The translations under genes were made by a program, and so were the position numbers. From Deltaproteobacteria bacterium (GTDB taxonomy: Bacteria > Desulfobacterota > GWC2-55-46 > UBA9637 > GWC2-42-11): 44,417 bases of DNA. The notes beneath the pieces are model-generated. The model was not told the origin of the DNA, did no database searches, and was given only the letters and a program-made list of their open reading frames with translations. Below, one piece after another: positions 7,577 to 15,938 of the stretch. Location: the NCBI GenBank assembly GCA_016223005.1, contig JACRPW010000041.1, positions 1-44,417 on the forward strand, given 5' to 3'. The stretch's first letter is position 1; each line of letters opens with the position of its first letter.

Positions 7577-8602
7577 ATGAAGATACTTTTAAGTACCTGT
7601 CGTAATCCCCATTTTGCCACTCTCTCAGAATATATAGAAATTGCATTAAAGGCAGCAGGCGGTGATATATTATTTTTTAATGACATGGATTTTGTTATCC
7701 CCGGCAGGATAAGAGATAGCATGTCCTATCTGCACAATTTAGATTTAAAGAGGATAAATAGGAAACTTATTTCAGCAATCAAGTCGTTCAAACCTGCTCT
7801 TTTTCTTGAGGTTGGAGGACATAGAATACTTCCTGAAACCATAGAATATATAAAAAAATGTAGGGTAAAAACAGCCTTACTGACCATTGACGCTCCAAGG
7901 GATTTTGACCCTGTCGCTAAAACAGCGCCATACTATGATTTTATATTTACAGGGGGTTCAGAGGCATATGAAATCTTAAAATATGCGGGGGTAAAAAATT
8001 TACACTGGCTTCCATTTGCATGCGACCCTGATTTCCATAAGCCGATCGTATTAACCGAGGAAGAAAACCAGATTTATAGTTGTGATATAGCGTTTGTCGG
8101 GTCTGTTCATCCTGAATTATATCCATACAGGGTAAAAATGCTTGAATCTTTAAGTAACTATGACCTTGCGATATGGGGACCAGGGACTGAAGACCTGCCG
8201 TCAGATTCACCTCTCAAACCTCTGATTAGAGGGGGCAAGACCCCTTATAATGTTTGGACAAAGATATACGGCGCTGCAAAGATTGTTCTTTGTATACATT
8301 TTAAAGACCTGTCTGGAAATATCCCATGCTATCAGGCAAGTCCACGGGTTTATGAGGTGATGGCATGTAAGGGATTTCTTATGGTTGATAATCAAAGAGA
8401 TGTTCTTACTTTGTTTAGGGATAGAGAAGACCTTGTGGTATTTAAAGATATAGATGACCTTAAGCGTCTTGTTGAATATTATCTGCATCATCCGGAGGAA
8501 AGACAAAAGATTACAGAGACAGGATATAAGACTGTTTTATCAAAACATACCTACAAACACAGAATAAGAGAGATGTTATCAATAATCGCACAAGTTGAAT
8601 AA
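7577..8602 (+). CDS. CgeB-like glycosyltransferase, paralogue 1
   Basis: A 341-residue GT-B-like protein of the CgeB/spore-maturation type (Glyco_trans_1_2 C-terminal half). Seen are the N-terminal MKILLSTCRNPHF strand, an acidic DAPRDFDP segment near 111-118, AFVGSVHPELYPYR near 172-185, LAIWGPG, and the sugar-nucleotide-binding region PRVYEVMACKGFLMVDNQRDV near 257-277. The ATG at 7577 is chosen over an upstream TTG at 7547 because it gives a normal family start just after the preceding stop. It is clearly homologous to the gene at 10623-11627. In glycan loci these proteins act as GT4-type retaining transferases, and donor and acceptor are unknown. Confidence 0.75.
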   Translation: MKILLSTCRNPHFATLSEYIEIALKAAGGDILFFNDMDFVIPGRIRDSMSYLHNLDLKRINRKLISAIKSFKPALFLEVGGHRILPETIEYIKKCRVKTALLTIDAPRDFDPVAKTAPYYDFIFTGGSEAYEILKYAGVKNLHWLPFACDPDFHKPIVLTEEENQIYSCDIAFVGSVHPELYPYRVKMLESLSNYDLAIWGPGTEDLPSDSPLKPLIRGGKTPYNVWTKIYGAAKIVLCIHFKDLSGNIPCYQASPRVYEVMACKGFLMVDNQRDVLTLFRDREDLVVFKDIDDLKRLVEYYLHHPEERQKITETGYKTVLSKHTYKHRIREMLSIIAQVE

Positions 8603-8603
8603 G

Positions 8604-9728
8604 ATGATACCTTTAAAGATTGCCCATATAGTTGAAGACATGAAGATAGGCGGACAGGAAAGGGGAATACAGTCACTACTTATATCTTTAGATAGAAAGA
8701 GGTTTGCCCTTTTATTATTATGCTTAAGCAGCGGCGGAGTTATTGCTGACGATTTATCAAAGAGTGGAGTAGAAACAGAAATTCTCGGCATTAAAAATTT
8801 TAACAATCCTGTAAATATATGGAAAGTTGCAAGATGGTTAAGAACTAACAAGGTGAATATTGTCCATACACATGCACATCCGGCTGGTTATCTGGGCAGG
8901 ATGGCAGCGATTTTATCTGGTGGTATCGGCATTATTCATCATGTGCATACCGTTCCCATAGATTTGAAGATAAGACATCATCTGAAAGAGAGGTTTTTAG
9001 GATTTTTTAGCGATAAGATCTTGTGTTGTTCGCAGGCAGTAAAAGATTTTCTAATCCTAAAAGAGAAGATACCAGATAGTAAGATAGAAGTTGTATATAA
9101 CGGAACAAAAGACCCTCTGCCTGAATATATTTCCCTAAATAAAATGGAATTGGCAAATAAACTTAATATAGATTTGAATTCCAATGTTATTGGGTGTATA
9201 GCATCATTGACATCTCATAAGGGGCATAGATATCTATTAGAAGCCTTTAATGTTGTTAAGAAGCATATACCAAAGACAAAACTTCTTTTATTGGGAGATG
9301 GTCCGTTACGAGCAACCCTTCAAGAACAGGCTGATAGTCTTGGGATTGCGCAGAATATCGTTTTTGCGGGATACCAAAAAGATGTTTTTCCATTTATTTC
9401 TCTGATGGATGTCGTTGTTTTGTCGTCTTTTGAGAGGGAAGGGATGGGACTCTCGCTGGTTGAGGCAATGGCAATGGGAAAGCCTGTGGCAGCAAGCAAA
9501 CTGCAGGGTATTATTGAAGTTGTTAAAGAGAATCATTCAGGGATTCTTGTGCCGCCGGGTGATAGTAATGCCATTGCACAGGCGATTATAAAAGTCTTAC
9601 AAGATGATAAATTAAGAAAGGAAATGGGTAGAGCAGGCAGAGAGATTTTTTTATCAAGATTTACTCTTGATTTGATGGTCAGGAAAATTGAAGATATATA
9701 CGAGGAAATAAATAGGACAGGTCGTTAA
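8604..9728 (+). CDS. GT4-family glycosyltransferase
   Basis: A 374-residue GT-B-fold retaining glycosyltransferase. The N-terminal acceptor domain has IAHIVEDMKIGGQERG, the donor domain has VIGCIASLTSHKGHRYLLEA and LLLLGDGPLR, and the UDP-sugar-binding motif is SSFEREGMGLSLVEAMAMGKPV followed by GIIEVV and GILVPPGD, all in canonical order. The ATG at 8604 follows the upstream stop with one base between. A TTG at 8595 would overlap it and is less likely. Presumably it adds one sugar to the lipid-linked glycan at the cytoplasmic membrane face. The exact linkage cannot be inferred. Confidence 0.9.
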   Translation: MIPLKIAHIVEDMKIGGQERGIQSLLISLDRKRFALLLLCLSSGGVIADDLSKSGVETEILGIKNFNNPVNIWKVARWLRTNKVNIVHTHAHPAGYLGRMAAILSGGIGIIHHVHTVPIDLKIRHHLKERFLGFFSDKILCCSQAVKDFLILKEKIPDSKIEVVYNGTKDPLPEYISLNKMELANKLNIDLNSNVIGCIASLTSHKGHRYLLEAFNVVKKHIPKTKLLLLGDGPLRATLQEQADSLGIAQNIVFAGYQKDVFPFISLMDVVVLSSFEREGMGLSLVEAMAMGKPVAASKLQGIIEVVKENHSGILVPPGDSNAIAQAIIKVLQDDKLRKEMGRAGREIFLSRFTLDLMVRKIEDIYEEINRTGR

Positions 9729-9737
9729 TGACAGTAT

Positions 9738-10589
9738 ATGAATAAATGTATTTTATGTGATAATTGTGAGTCAGAAGTCATAGAAACTTCCGGGATATAT
9801 AAAACCCTCCAATGTAAAGATTGTGGGCTTGTTTATGTAAACCCTATACCGCCGAAGGAATTATTGGAAAAGGCATATTCTGAAGATTATTACACATCAT
9901 GGATAGTTGAACAGAGGGAAAAGCGTATAAAGATGTGGGGGAGAAGGCTTAAAACCCTTAATGACCTTTCACATAAGAAAGGCCGTCTTCTGGATGTGGG
10001 TTGCGCAGAAGGACTTTTTCTTGAATTGTCACGAAAAGATGGTTGGGATGTAAATGGGACGGAGATATCATCCTTTGCAGTAAAATATGGCAAAGATAAA
10101 ATCAGTCTGAATATACTTCAGGGAGAGTTGATTGATATTGGATTTCCGGATAAAAGTTTTGATGCAGTAACCATGTGGCATGTGCTGGAACATGCCCCTA
10201 ATCCTATTGTTGTCTTAAATGAAGTAAGACGCATATTAAAGGATGATGGTATTTTTATCATGGCTATCCCAAATCTCAATAATATCCTTTCACAGTGGGC
10301 TTACAGATTAGTTAAAGGCAAGAGGATGCACTTATTTAATCCTGAAGACCGTGAATTGCATCTATACCACTTTACGCCGGATACAATAAGATTAGCAATT
10401 GGAAAAGCAGGGTTTAGGGTAATGGAAATCATACCTGATATGGGAATTATTCCGTGGCATATAAAAGGTTTAAACTACATTGCCAGTATCATTAGTTTTA
10501 TAAGCGGTAAAATATTAACTGATGCTATAGAGGTTCATGCTGTGACTGATGGTAGTAACGTTGCTGTTTTGAAGGATAGAGTGCCATAA
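9738..10589 (+). CDS. Methyltransferase with N-terminal zinc-ribbon
   Basis: A 283-residue class I SAM-dependent methyltransferase. The N-terminal about 35 residues hold two CxxC-type pairs (CILC-x-NC and CKDC) typical of a small zinc ribbon in Methyltransf_23-type proteins. The SAM domain shows GRLLDVGCAEGLFLEL near 81-96, an acidic NGTEISSFAV, FDAVTMWHVLEHAPNP near 140-155 and LKDDGIFIMAIPN. It repeats the methyltransferase-then-CgeB order seen at 6850-8602, although it is not a close copy of the first methyltransferase. A sugar or lipid-carrier acceptor is inferred. Confidence 0.85.
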   Translation: MNKCILCDNCESEVIETSGIYKTLQCKDCGLVYVNPIPPKELLEKAYSEDYYTSWIVEQREKRIKMWGRRLKTLNDLSHKKGRLLDVGCAEGLFLELSRKDGWDVNGTEISSFAVKYGKDKISLNILQGELIDIGFPDKSFDAVTMWHVLEHAPNPIVVLNEVRRILKDDGIFIMAIPNLNNILSQWAYRLVKGKRMHLFNPEDRELHLYHFTPDTIRLAIGKAGFRVMEIIPDMGIIPWHIKGLNYIASIISFISGKILTDAIEVHAVTDGSNVAVLKDRVP

Positions 10590-10622
10590 GGATTATTACA
10601 AAAAAGCAGAAAGGGTAAATAC

Positions 10623-11627
10623 ATGAAAATAGTTTATGTCAGGAGTTATTTTTCGAGTTTTCTGACGCTTTATGATTATCTTGAAGATGCATTCAGGAGG
10701 GCAGGGCATGAGTTTTATCCTTTTGATTACAGGTCATTCTTAATCCCTGCAAGGATAAGGCAGCACAGTGGATTTTTAAATAACATTGCTATTTCAAAGT
10801 TGAATAGGGAATTTGTCAGGCTGGTAGATAATGTTAAGCCTGACCTTCTGTTTTTGATGCATGGTTTTACCATACAGCCGTCTATAATTGTGGAACTTAA
10901 GAAGAAGCACCATCTTATTACAGTCAACTGGTTATGCGATTATCCAAAAGACTATGAACTGGCATGCAAGTATGCCTCAAACTTTGATTATTTCTTTGTA
11001 TCAGGCACCGATGCTATGAAGAGATTAAGGTTGGCAGGTCATAAAAATGTCCATCCGCTGCTATTTGCCTGTGAACCTCTTTATCATAAACCTGTAGAGT
11101 TAACTCATGAGGATAAAAGGAGATATTCATCAGATATATGTTTTATTGGCTCAATGTATCCTGGCAGACTTAGAATGCTTGAAAAGGTGTCAGATTTTGA
11201 TATTGCTATATGGGGTCCTGGATGGGACAAGATACCCATTGGCTCGGCATTAACTGCACTGATAAGGGGCGGCAGCCTTGATGTTGGGGAATGGGTAAAG
11301 GTTTACTCTGCAACAAAGATAGTTTTGAACAACATAAGTTCATTTGCATCTTATGTGGATAATATGATGAATACACGGCTCTTTGAGATACTTGCCTGTC
11401 AGGCATTTCAACTGGTTGATACAAGAGATGATGTCTTGATGCATTTTACATCAGGCTCTGAACTTGTATGTTACAGCAGTATTGAGGAATTAAGACATCT
11501 TTTTAATTATTATCTGTCTCATAGGGATGAGGCAAAAGAGATAGCAATGAATGGCTACAACAAGGCAATAAAATTTCATACCTACGACCACAGGGTTAAA
11601 GAGATTATGGATGTTATTAAAGGCTGA
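10623..11627 (+). CDS. CgeB-like glycosyltransferase, paralogue 2
   Basis: A 334-residue homologue of the gene at 7577-8602. It shares the KIVYVRSYFSSF-type start, FIPARIR-like and LNREF segments, the ICFIGSMYPGRLRMLE motif, DIAIWGPGWDKIP, the ALIRGGS loop, and the TRLFEILACQAFQLVDTRDDV nucleotide-sugar site. Length is normal for the family. The two paralogues diverge enough to suggest an old duplication and possibly different acceptor specificity. It is the last intact gene of the 4.7-11.6 kb array. After it come 237 bases holding only a decayed gene and a ribosome site. Confidence 0.75.
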   Translation: MKIVYVRSYFSSFLTLYDYLEDAFRRAGHEFYPFDYRSFLIPARIRQHSGFLNNIAISKLNREFVRLVDNVKPDLLFLMHGFTIQPSIIVELKKKHHLITVNWLCDYPKDYELACKYASNFDYFFVSGTDAMKRLRLAGHKNVHPLLFACEPLYHKPVELTHEDKRRYSSDICFIGSMYPGRLRMLEKVSDFDIAIWGPGWDKIPIGSALTALIRGGSLDVGEWVKVYSATKIVLNNISSFASYVDNMMNTRLFEILACQAFQLVDTRDDVLMHFTSGSELVCYSSIEELRHLFNYYLSHRDEAKEIAMNGYNKAIKFHTYDHRVKEIMDVIKG

Positions 11628-11685
11628 TAGGGGATTTCGCTGCTTGCTGTGGAAGAGATGACGATTGAAATAGGGATTTTAGTTT

Positions 11686-11836
11686 ATGTATGATTCTAAA
11701 AATATTTTAGGCATCTCTGCATATTATCATGACTCTGCTGCTGCAATTGTCATTCATACTGACCATAGATGGAGTTGGTGAATGGGCAACAGCGTCCATA
11801 TCACACGGCAGAGGCAGAGAGACAGTATATTTATAA
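11686..11836 (+). pseudogene. Remnant of a NodU/CmcH-family carbamoyltransferase
   Basis: Two fragments of one family lie side by side. Frame 11686-11781 begins with MYDSKNILGISAYYHDSAAA, the nearly invariant N-terminus of NodU-type O-carbamoyltransferases. In another frame at 11759-11836 the sequence reads LTIDGVGEWATASISHGRG, which belongs about 130-180 residues further into the same enzymes. Intact proteins have about 550-600 residues. The intervening part, the frame and everything downstream are gone, replaced by gmd at 11865. This is the residue of at least two deletions. Confidence 0.75.
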
Positions 11837-11864
11837 GCATTACAATTTAAAGGAGATATAAATT

Positions 11865-12851
11865 ATGGGAAAAGCGCTTATTACCGGCATCACCGGTCAG
11901 GATGGAAGTTATTTGGCTGAGTTTCTATTAGAGAAGGGCTACGAAGTTCACGGAATCGTACGTAGAGTTGCGATTGAAGATCCGGAACATAGGCTCTGGA
12001 GAATCAGGCATATCCTCGACAAAATCACTCTTCATGCCGCTTCTATGGAAAGCTATGCAAGCATATTCAATGTAGTAGATAAGGTAAAACCGGATGAATG
12101 CTACCATTTAGCAGCACAGAGTTTTGTAAGTTATTCTTTCGAGGATGAATTTTCTACGATCAACACAAATATTAACGGAACACATTTTGTTTTATCGGCA
12201 ATTAAAGAAAAGGCTCCGGAATGTAAATTCTATTTTGCGGGAAGTTCTGAGATGTTCGGTCTTGTCAAGGAAACACCCCAAAATGAAAATATTCCCTTTC
12301 ACCCAAGATCACCTTATGGGATCTCCAAGGTGGCTGGGTTTGATCTGACCAGAAACTACCGAGAAGCCTACAACCTTTTTGCGTGTTCCGGTATCCTTTT
12401 TAATCACGAATCACCGAGAAGAGGGTATGAATTTGTCACCCGAAAGATAACCAATGCTGTTGCTAAGATTAAATTGGGTTTGGATAAAGAGTTAAGGTTG
12501 GGAAACTTAGAAGCCGAAAGGGACTGGGGTTTTGCGGGTGACTATGTTCAAGCAATGTGGTTGATGCTCCAGCAAGATGAACCTGATGACTATGTAATTG
12601 CTACTGGAGAAACTCATACGGTTAAAGAATTTGTAGAAAAAGCATTTGATTATATTGGATTAGATTGGAAGGACTATGTAAAGGTTGATGAAAAATTTTA
12701 TCGTCCTTCAGAAATTCACATACTTAAAGGAGATTATTCAAAAGCAAAAAATACTTTTGGCTGGGAACCAAAGGTAAAATTTGATGAGTTAGTAAAAATG
12801 ATGGTTGAAGTTGATATAGATAAGTTGAGAAAAAAAGGGAAAGGAGTGTAG
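11865..12851 (+). CDS. gmd: GDP-mannose 4,6-dehydratase
   Basis: A 328-residue extended short-chain dehydrogenase that converts GDP-D-mannose to GDP-4-keto-6-deoxy-D-mannose, precursor of fucose, rhamnose, colitose or perosamine. The NADP loop ITGITGQDGSYLAEFLL starts at residue 6. The characteristic GIVRR follows strand 2. The active site has SSE at 127-129 (Ser where many homologues have Thr) and YGISK at 151-155. NHESPRRG and the RDWGFAGDYVQAMW segment are diagnostic for Gmd. AAAGGAGAT precedes the ATG by 8 bases. No GDP-fucose synthase or reductase lies beside it, so the final sugar may be set by a DegT aminotransferase such as that at 14740. Confidence 0.93.
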   Translation: MGKALITGITGQDGSYLAEFLLEKGYEVHGIVRRVAIEDPEHRLWRIRHILDKITLHAASMESYASIFNVVDKVKPDECYHLAAQSFVSYSFEDEFSTINTNINGTHFVLSAIKEKAPECKFYFAGSSEMFGLVKETPQNENIPFHPRSPYGISKVAGFDLTRNYREAYNLFACSGILFNHESPRRGYEFVTRKITNAVAKIKLGLDKELRLGNLEAERDWGFAGDYVQAMWLMLQQDEPDDYVIATGETHTVKEFVEKAFDYIGLDWKDYVKVDEKFYRPSEIHILKGDYSKAKNTFGWEPKVKFDELVKMMVEVDIDKLRKKGKGV

Positions 12852-12950
12852 ATTATTGCTAACTTTGCTAACTTTTCAACTGGAAACATTAAAAAAAATA
12901 ATATAGAATAAAAAGGTGTGTTAATATATTTTATTCAGGAGGGGATAGAA

Positions 12951-14123
12951 TTGAGTTTTATAACAGGCAGAAGACAAGAGTTATCTTTACTTATAACTAA
13001 CGATTATCCACCAATTGTAAGCGGCATAGGGACTGTTTTTTATAACCTTTTCAAACTGCAGGACAAAAAAGAATATTTTATCCTTTGTCCATGGGAAAAA
13101 GGGAGCGAAGACTTTGACAAAAAAGATGATATGCCCGTAATAAGGGTTAAGGTGCCGACCGGGGAGTCAAAGGTTTCAAAGGTACTAAAAACGGTGATAA
13201 ACCTGCTGGTTATTTTTAAGTATGTCTTTAAGTTAAAGGTAGGACGGATTCACTGTGGGCAGATAATCTCCAACGGTATTGCAGGATTATTATGCAAGAA
13301 ACTTCTAAATATCCCATATGTGGTATGGGTTTATGGTTCAGAGACCATCCGTTTTGGAGACTCAAAGTTACTTGCATCAATCATGAGAAGAGTTCTTTCT
13401 TCGGCAGAGATTGTGGTGGCAATCAGCGACTTTACTAAGGAAGAATATCTGCAGTTCGGCGTTGACCGTGAAAAACTAATGATAATAACGCCAGGTGTGG
13501 ATACCTCCCTTTTTACCACGAAAGACAAATCTGATAGATTATTGCAAAAATATAATCTTTATAACAAAAAGGTATTGCTTACTGTTGCAAGATTGGATGA
13601 GAGGAAAGGACACGATATGGTAATAAGGGCGATGTCTTCTCTGAAAGGGCAATTCCCTGATATTGTGTATCTCATAGTTGGCAGAGGCAGGGAGGAACAA
13701 AGAATCAGAAATCTTGTCAGGGAAGAGGGGCTTGAAGATTTGGTTGTTTTTGCAGGGTATGTCAGCGATGAGGAACTTCCTGATTATTATAATTTATGCG
13801 ATATATTTATTTTGCCAAATAGAGAGACAAAGTTAACTGCACTCAAGGGGGACTATGAGGGTTTTGGGATAGTCTTTCTAGAGGCGAACGCATGCGGGAA
13901 GCCTGTGATAGGGGGTAGGTCAGGTGGTGTTAGGGATGCTGTTGAGGAAGGGGTTACAGGTGTTTTGGTAGACCCAGATTCCATTGATGAGATTGTGTCT
14001 GCGATAAAGAACTTTTTGATAAATAAGGAAGAGATGTACCGTATGGGAATAGCCGGCAGGCAAAGGGTGGAAAAACAATTTGACTGGAACATACTGGCAA
14101 GAAGTTTAGAGAGGATATTATAG
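12951..14123 (+). CDS. GT4-family glycosyltransferase
   Basis: A 390-residue GT-B-fold transferase. The TTG at 12951 is chosen because AGGAGGGG lies 6 bases upstream. The reading frame could open at a GTG at 12918, but that has no ribosome site and the extra residues are not conserved in type. Visible motifs are ITNDYPPIVSGIGTVFYNL at the start, LTVARLDERKGHDMVIRAM near the middle, IVGRGREEQRI, and YEGFGIVFLEANACGKPVIG plus VLVDPDS in the nucleotide-sugar pocket. It follows gmd, so a GDP-linked deoxysugar or mannose donor is possible but not shown. Confidence 0.9.
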   Translation: MSFITGRRQELSLLITNDYPPIVSGIGTVFYNLFKLQDKKEYFILCPWEKGSEDFDKKDDMPVIRVKVPTGESKVSKVLKTVINLLVIFKYVFKLKVGRIHCGQIISNGIAGLLCKKLLNIPYVVWVYGSETIRFGDSKLLASIMRRVLSSAEIVVAISDFTKEEYLQFGVDREKLMIITPGVDTSLFTTKDKSDRLLQKYNLYNKKVLLTVARLDERKGHDMVIRAMSSLKGQFPDIVYLIVGRGREEQRIRNLVREEGLEDLVVFAGYVSDEELPDYYNLCDIFILPNRETKLTALKGDYEGFGIVFLEANACGKPVIGGRSGGVRDAVEEGVTGVLVDPDSIDEIVSAIKNFLINKEEMYRMGIAGRQRVEKQFDWNILARSLERIL

Positions 14124-14129
14124 ATTGCT

Positions 14130-14732
14130 ATGCAAACGAGCGGTAGAAACAAAATTTTCAGGATAAAAGGTATAAGAGGCTATCTGCCGCTTAAAGTCGT
14201 CAGGGTGGCAGCAAGTCTTATGAAGGATTATACTGGAAGAATTGTTGATGTTGCATGTGGGAAGGGGGTGCTTATAGGGGAAGTTGCACATTACGGAAAT
14301 AAAACAGTTCTGGGTATTGATATGGCAGAGGACCAAATTGCTGTCGCAAAGGCAACAGGTATGCCTTTGGTGAGAGGAAACATTTTTAGAATGCCTTTTA
14401 AAGATATGGTGTTTGATGTATCGGTTTGTCTGAACACACTTTATAACTTCAATTCATTATCAGACCTTAAGCCGATATTAAAAGAAATGGTTAGGATTGT
14501 TAGATTGGGCGGTAAAATTATAATTGACATCAGAAATAGAAAGAATCTATTGCTTTATATAAAATACTGGTTACACATGAAGCAGGGAAAACACCCTACT
14601 GTTTCATACCTTCCTGACGAGATGGAATATGAGATGAGAGAGTTGGGATGCAGGCTTGTACAATATGAGGTTGTAGGAATAAATAATCCATACCTAATAT
14701 TGGATTATGTTTTGGTTTTTGAAAAGGAATGA
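14130..14732 (+). CDS. Class I SAM-dependent methyltransferase
   Basis: A 200-residue protein with a compact SAM-binding core: GRIVDVACGKGVLIGEV near residues 33-48, VLGIDMAEDQIAVAK near 57-71, a promoter strand MPFKDMVFDVSVCLNTLYNF near 88-107 and VRLGGKIIIDIRN near 123-136. This is the UbiE/Methyltransf_11 arrangement. It starts 6 bases after the GT4 stop and is followed 7 bases later by the DegT gene, so the three are one transcription unit. A sugar N- or O-methyltransferase is the likely role, and quinone methylation is less likely in this setting. Confidence 0.82.
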   Translation: MQTSGRNKIFRIKGIRGYLPLKVVRVAASLMKDYTGRIVDVACGKGVLIGEVAHYGNKTVLGIDMAEDQIAVAKATGMPLVRGNIFRMPFKDMVFDVSVCLNTLYNFNSLSDLKPILKEMVRIVRLGGKIIIDIRNRKNLLLYIKYWLHMKQGKHPTVSYLPDEMEYEMRELGCRLVQYEVVGINNPYLILDYVLVFEKE

Positions 14733-14739
14733 CAAATAG

Positions 14740-15882
14740 ATGATACCATCTGCAGGCACTCCATTAAAGTTGATAGATATAATAAAGGCATCTGTTTGTT
14801 CATGCGATTTTGAAGCCAATATTAGAAAAATGCTTTCTGTCAAATATGCTTTTACTGTTAATTCAGGGACAACAGCACTCTATGTGATATTAAGTGTTTT
14901 GAAGAGGTTGTCAAATAAAAATGAAATTATCCTTCCTGCATATACAGCCCCATCTTTAATACTTCCTATAAAAAAGGCAGGACTAAAATACAAACTTGCT
15001 GATGTCTCACTTGAAACCTTTAATATGGATGTTAACGAGGCTTTAAATATGGCAGATGATAATACACTTGCTATCCTTTGCATTCATATGTTTGGAATAC
15101 CGTTAGATATGTCTGGAATGCGAGATATGGAAGGTGTATGTGTTATAGAAGATGCTGCTTCTTCATTTGGGACAAGAAAAGAAAACAAATTTACCAGCAC
15201 CTTTGGAGATATTGGTTTTATAAGTTTTAATAGAGGTAAAAATCTTTCTATAATTTCAGGGGGGCTTATTGTAACTGATAGTGATAGATTTGCAGATATT
15301 ATTTCTGATGAAATAAAAAAATTGCCGAGTCTTGATTTTTATGCTAAAGTTGGCATATATCTTAAAGCAGTGGGTTTATCTTATGCAGTAAGACCATGGT
15401 TTTATACGATTATGAATGGAGCAGTCTCTAACTTTAAATATACATCTCTCCATGAAGAGTTCCACAGTTTTCACTATACTGATTTTCAGAGGTCGCTTGG
15501 ATGTGCCTTAATTAAAAAATCTGGCAGAATCTTTTCTGATAGAGAACGGAAGGGCAGGTTACTCTATGGTGCATTAAAAGATATAAATGGTATAAGACTC
15601 CCTCTTATCCCAGATGGATGGAATGTTGTATTTAATCAGTTTCCATTTCTTGTGGAAGATGAAGGAAAACGGTTGAAATTGGTAAATGCAGTTATCAATT
15701 CAGGACTTGAGGCTACAATCCTATATGATAAGCCAATACATAAGATATACAATTCTGAAAACCAGAATTATCCAAATGCAGAGTATATGGCAAGCAGGCT
15801 TGTCTTGATACCTGTGCATCATTATGTGACAGAAAGGAAACTTTATAAAGTTGTTGAGTCAATTAAGGATGCCTTGAAATAG
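14740..15882 (+). CDS. DegT/DnrJ/EryC1-family PLP aminotransferase
   Basis: A 380-residue PLP enzyme of the sugar aminotransferase family. NSGTTALYVIL near residues 46-56 is the phosphate-binding turn, EDAASSFG carries the pyridine-binding Asp138, and FISFNRGKNLS holds the Schiff-base Lys167. These families transaminate 3-keto or 4-keto nucleotide sugars such as the Gmd product, for instance to perosamine. The C-terminal small domain is intact (YDKPIHKIYNS, VLIPVHHYVTE). The NRGKNLSII lysine context is less usual than the common GEGG version, so a diverged subgroup is likely. Confidence 0.85.
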   Translation: MIPSAGTPLKLIDIIKASVCSCDFEANIRKMLSVKYAFTVNSGTTALYVILSVLKRLSNKNEIILPAYTAPSLILPIKKAGLKYKLADVSLETFNMDVNEALNMADDNTLAILCIHMFGIPLDMSGMRDMEGVCVIEDAASSFGTRKENKFTSTFGDIGFISFNRGKNLSIISGGLIVTDSDRFADIISDEIKKLPSLDFYAKVGIYLKAVGLSYAVRPWFYTIMNGAVSNFKYTSLHEEFHSFHYTDFQRSLGCALIKKSGRIFSDRERKGRLLYGALKDINGIRLPLIPDGWNVVFNQFPFLVEDEGKRLKLVNAVINSGLEATILYDKPIHKIYNSENQNYPNAEYMASRLVLIPVHHYVTERKLYKVVESIKDALK

Positions 15883-15938
15883 TAGAAGGTTATCTGAAGG
15901 TCTATGATATTTAACGGAAGGTAAAATAGATACACAAT

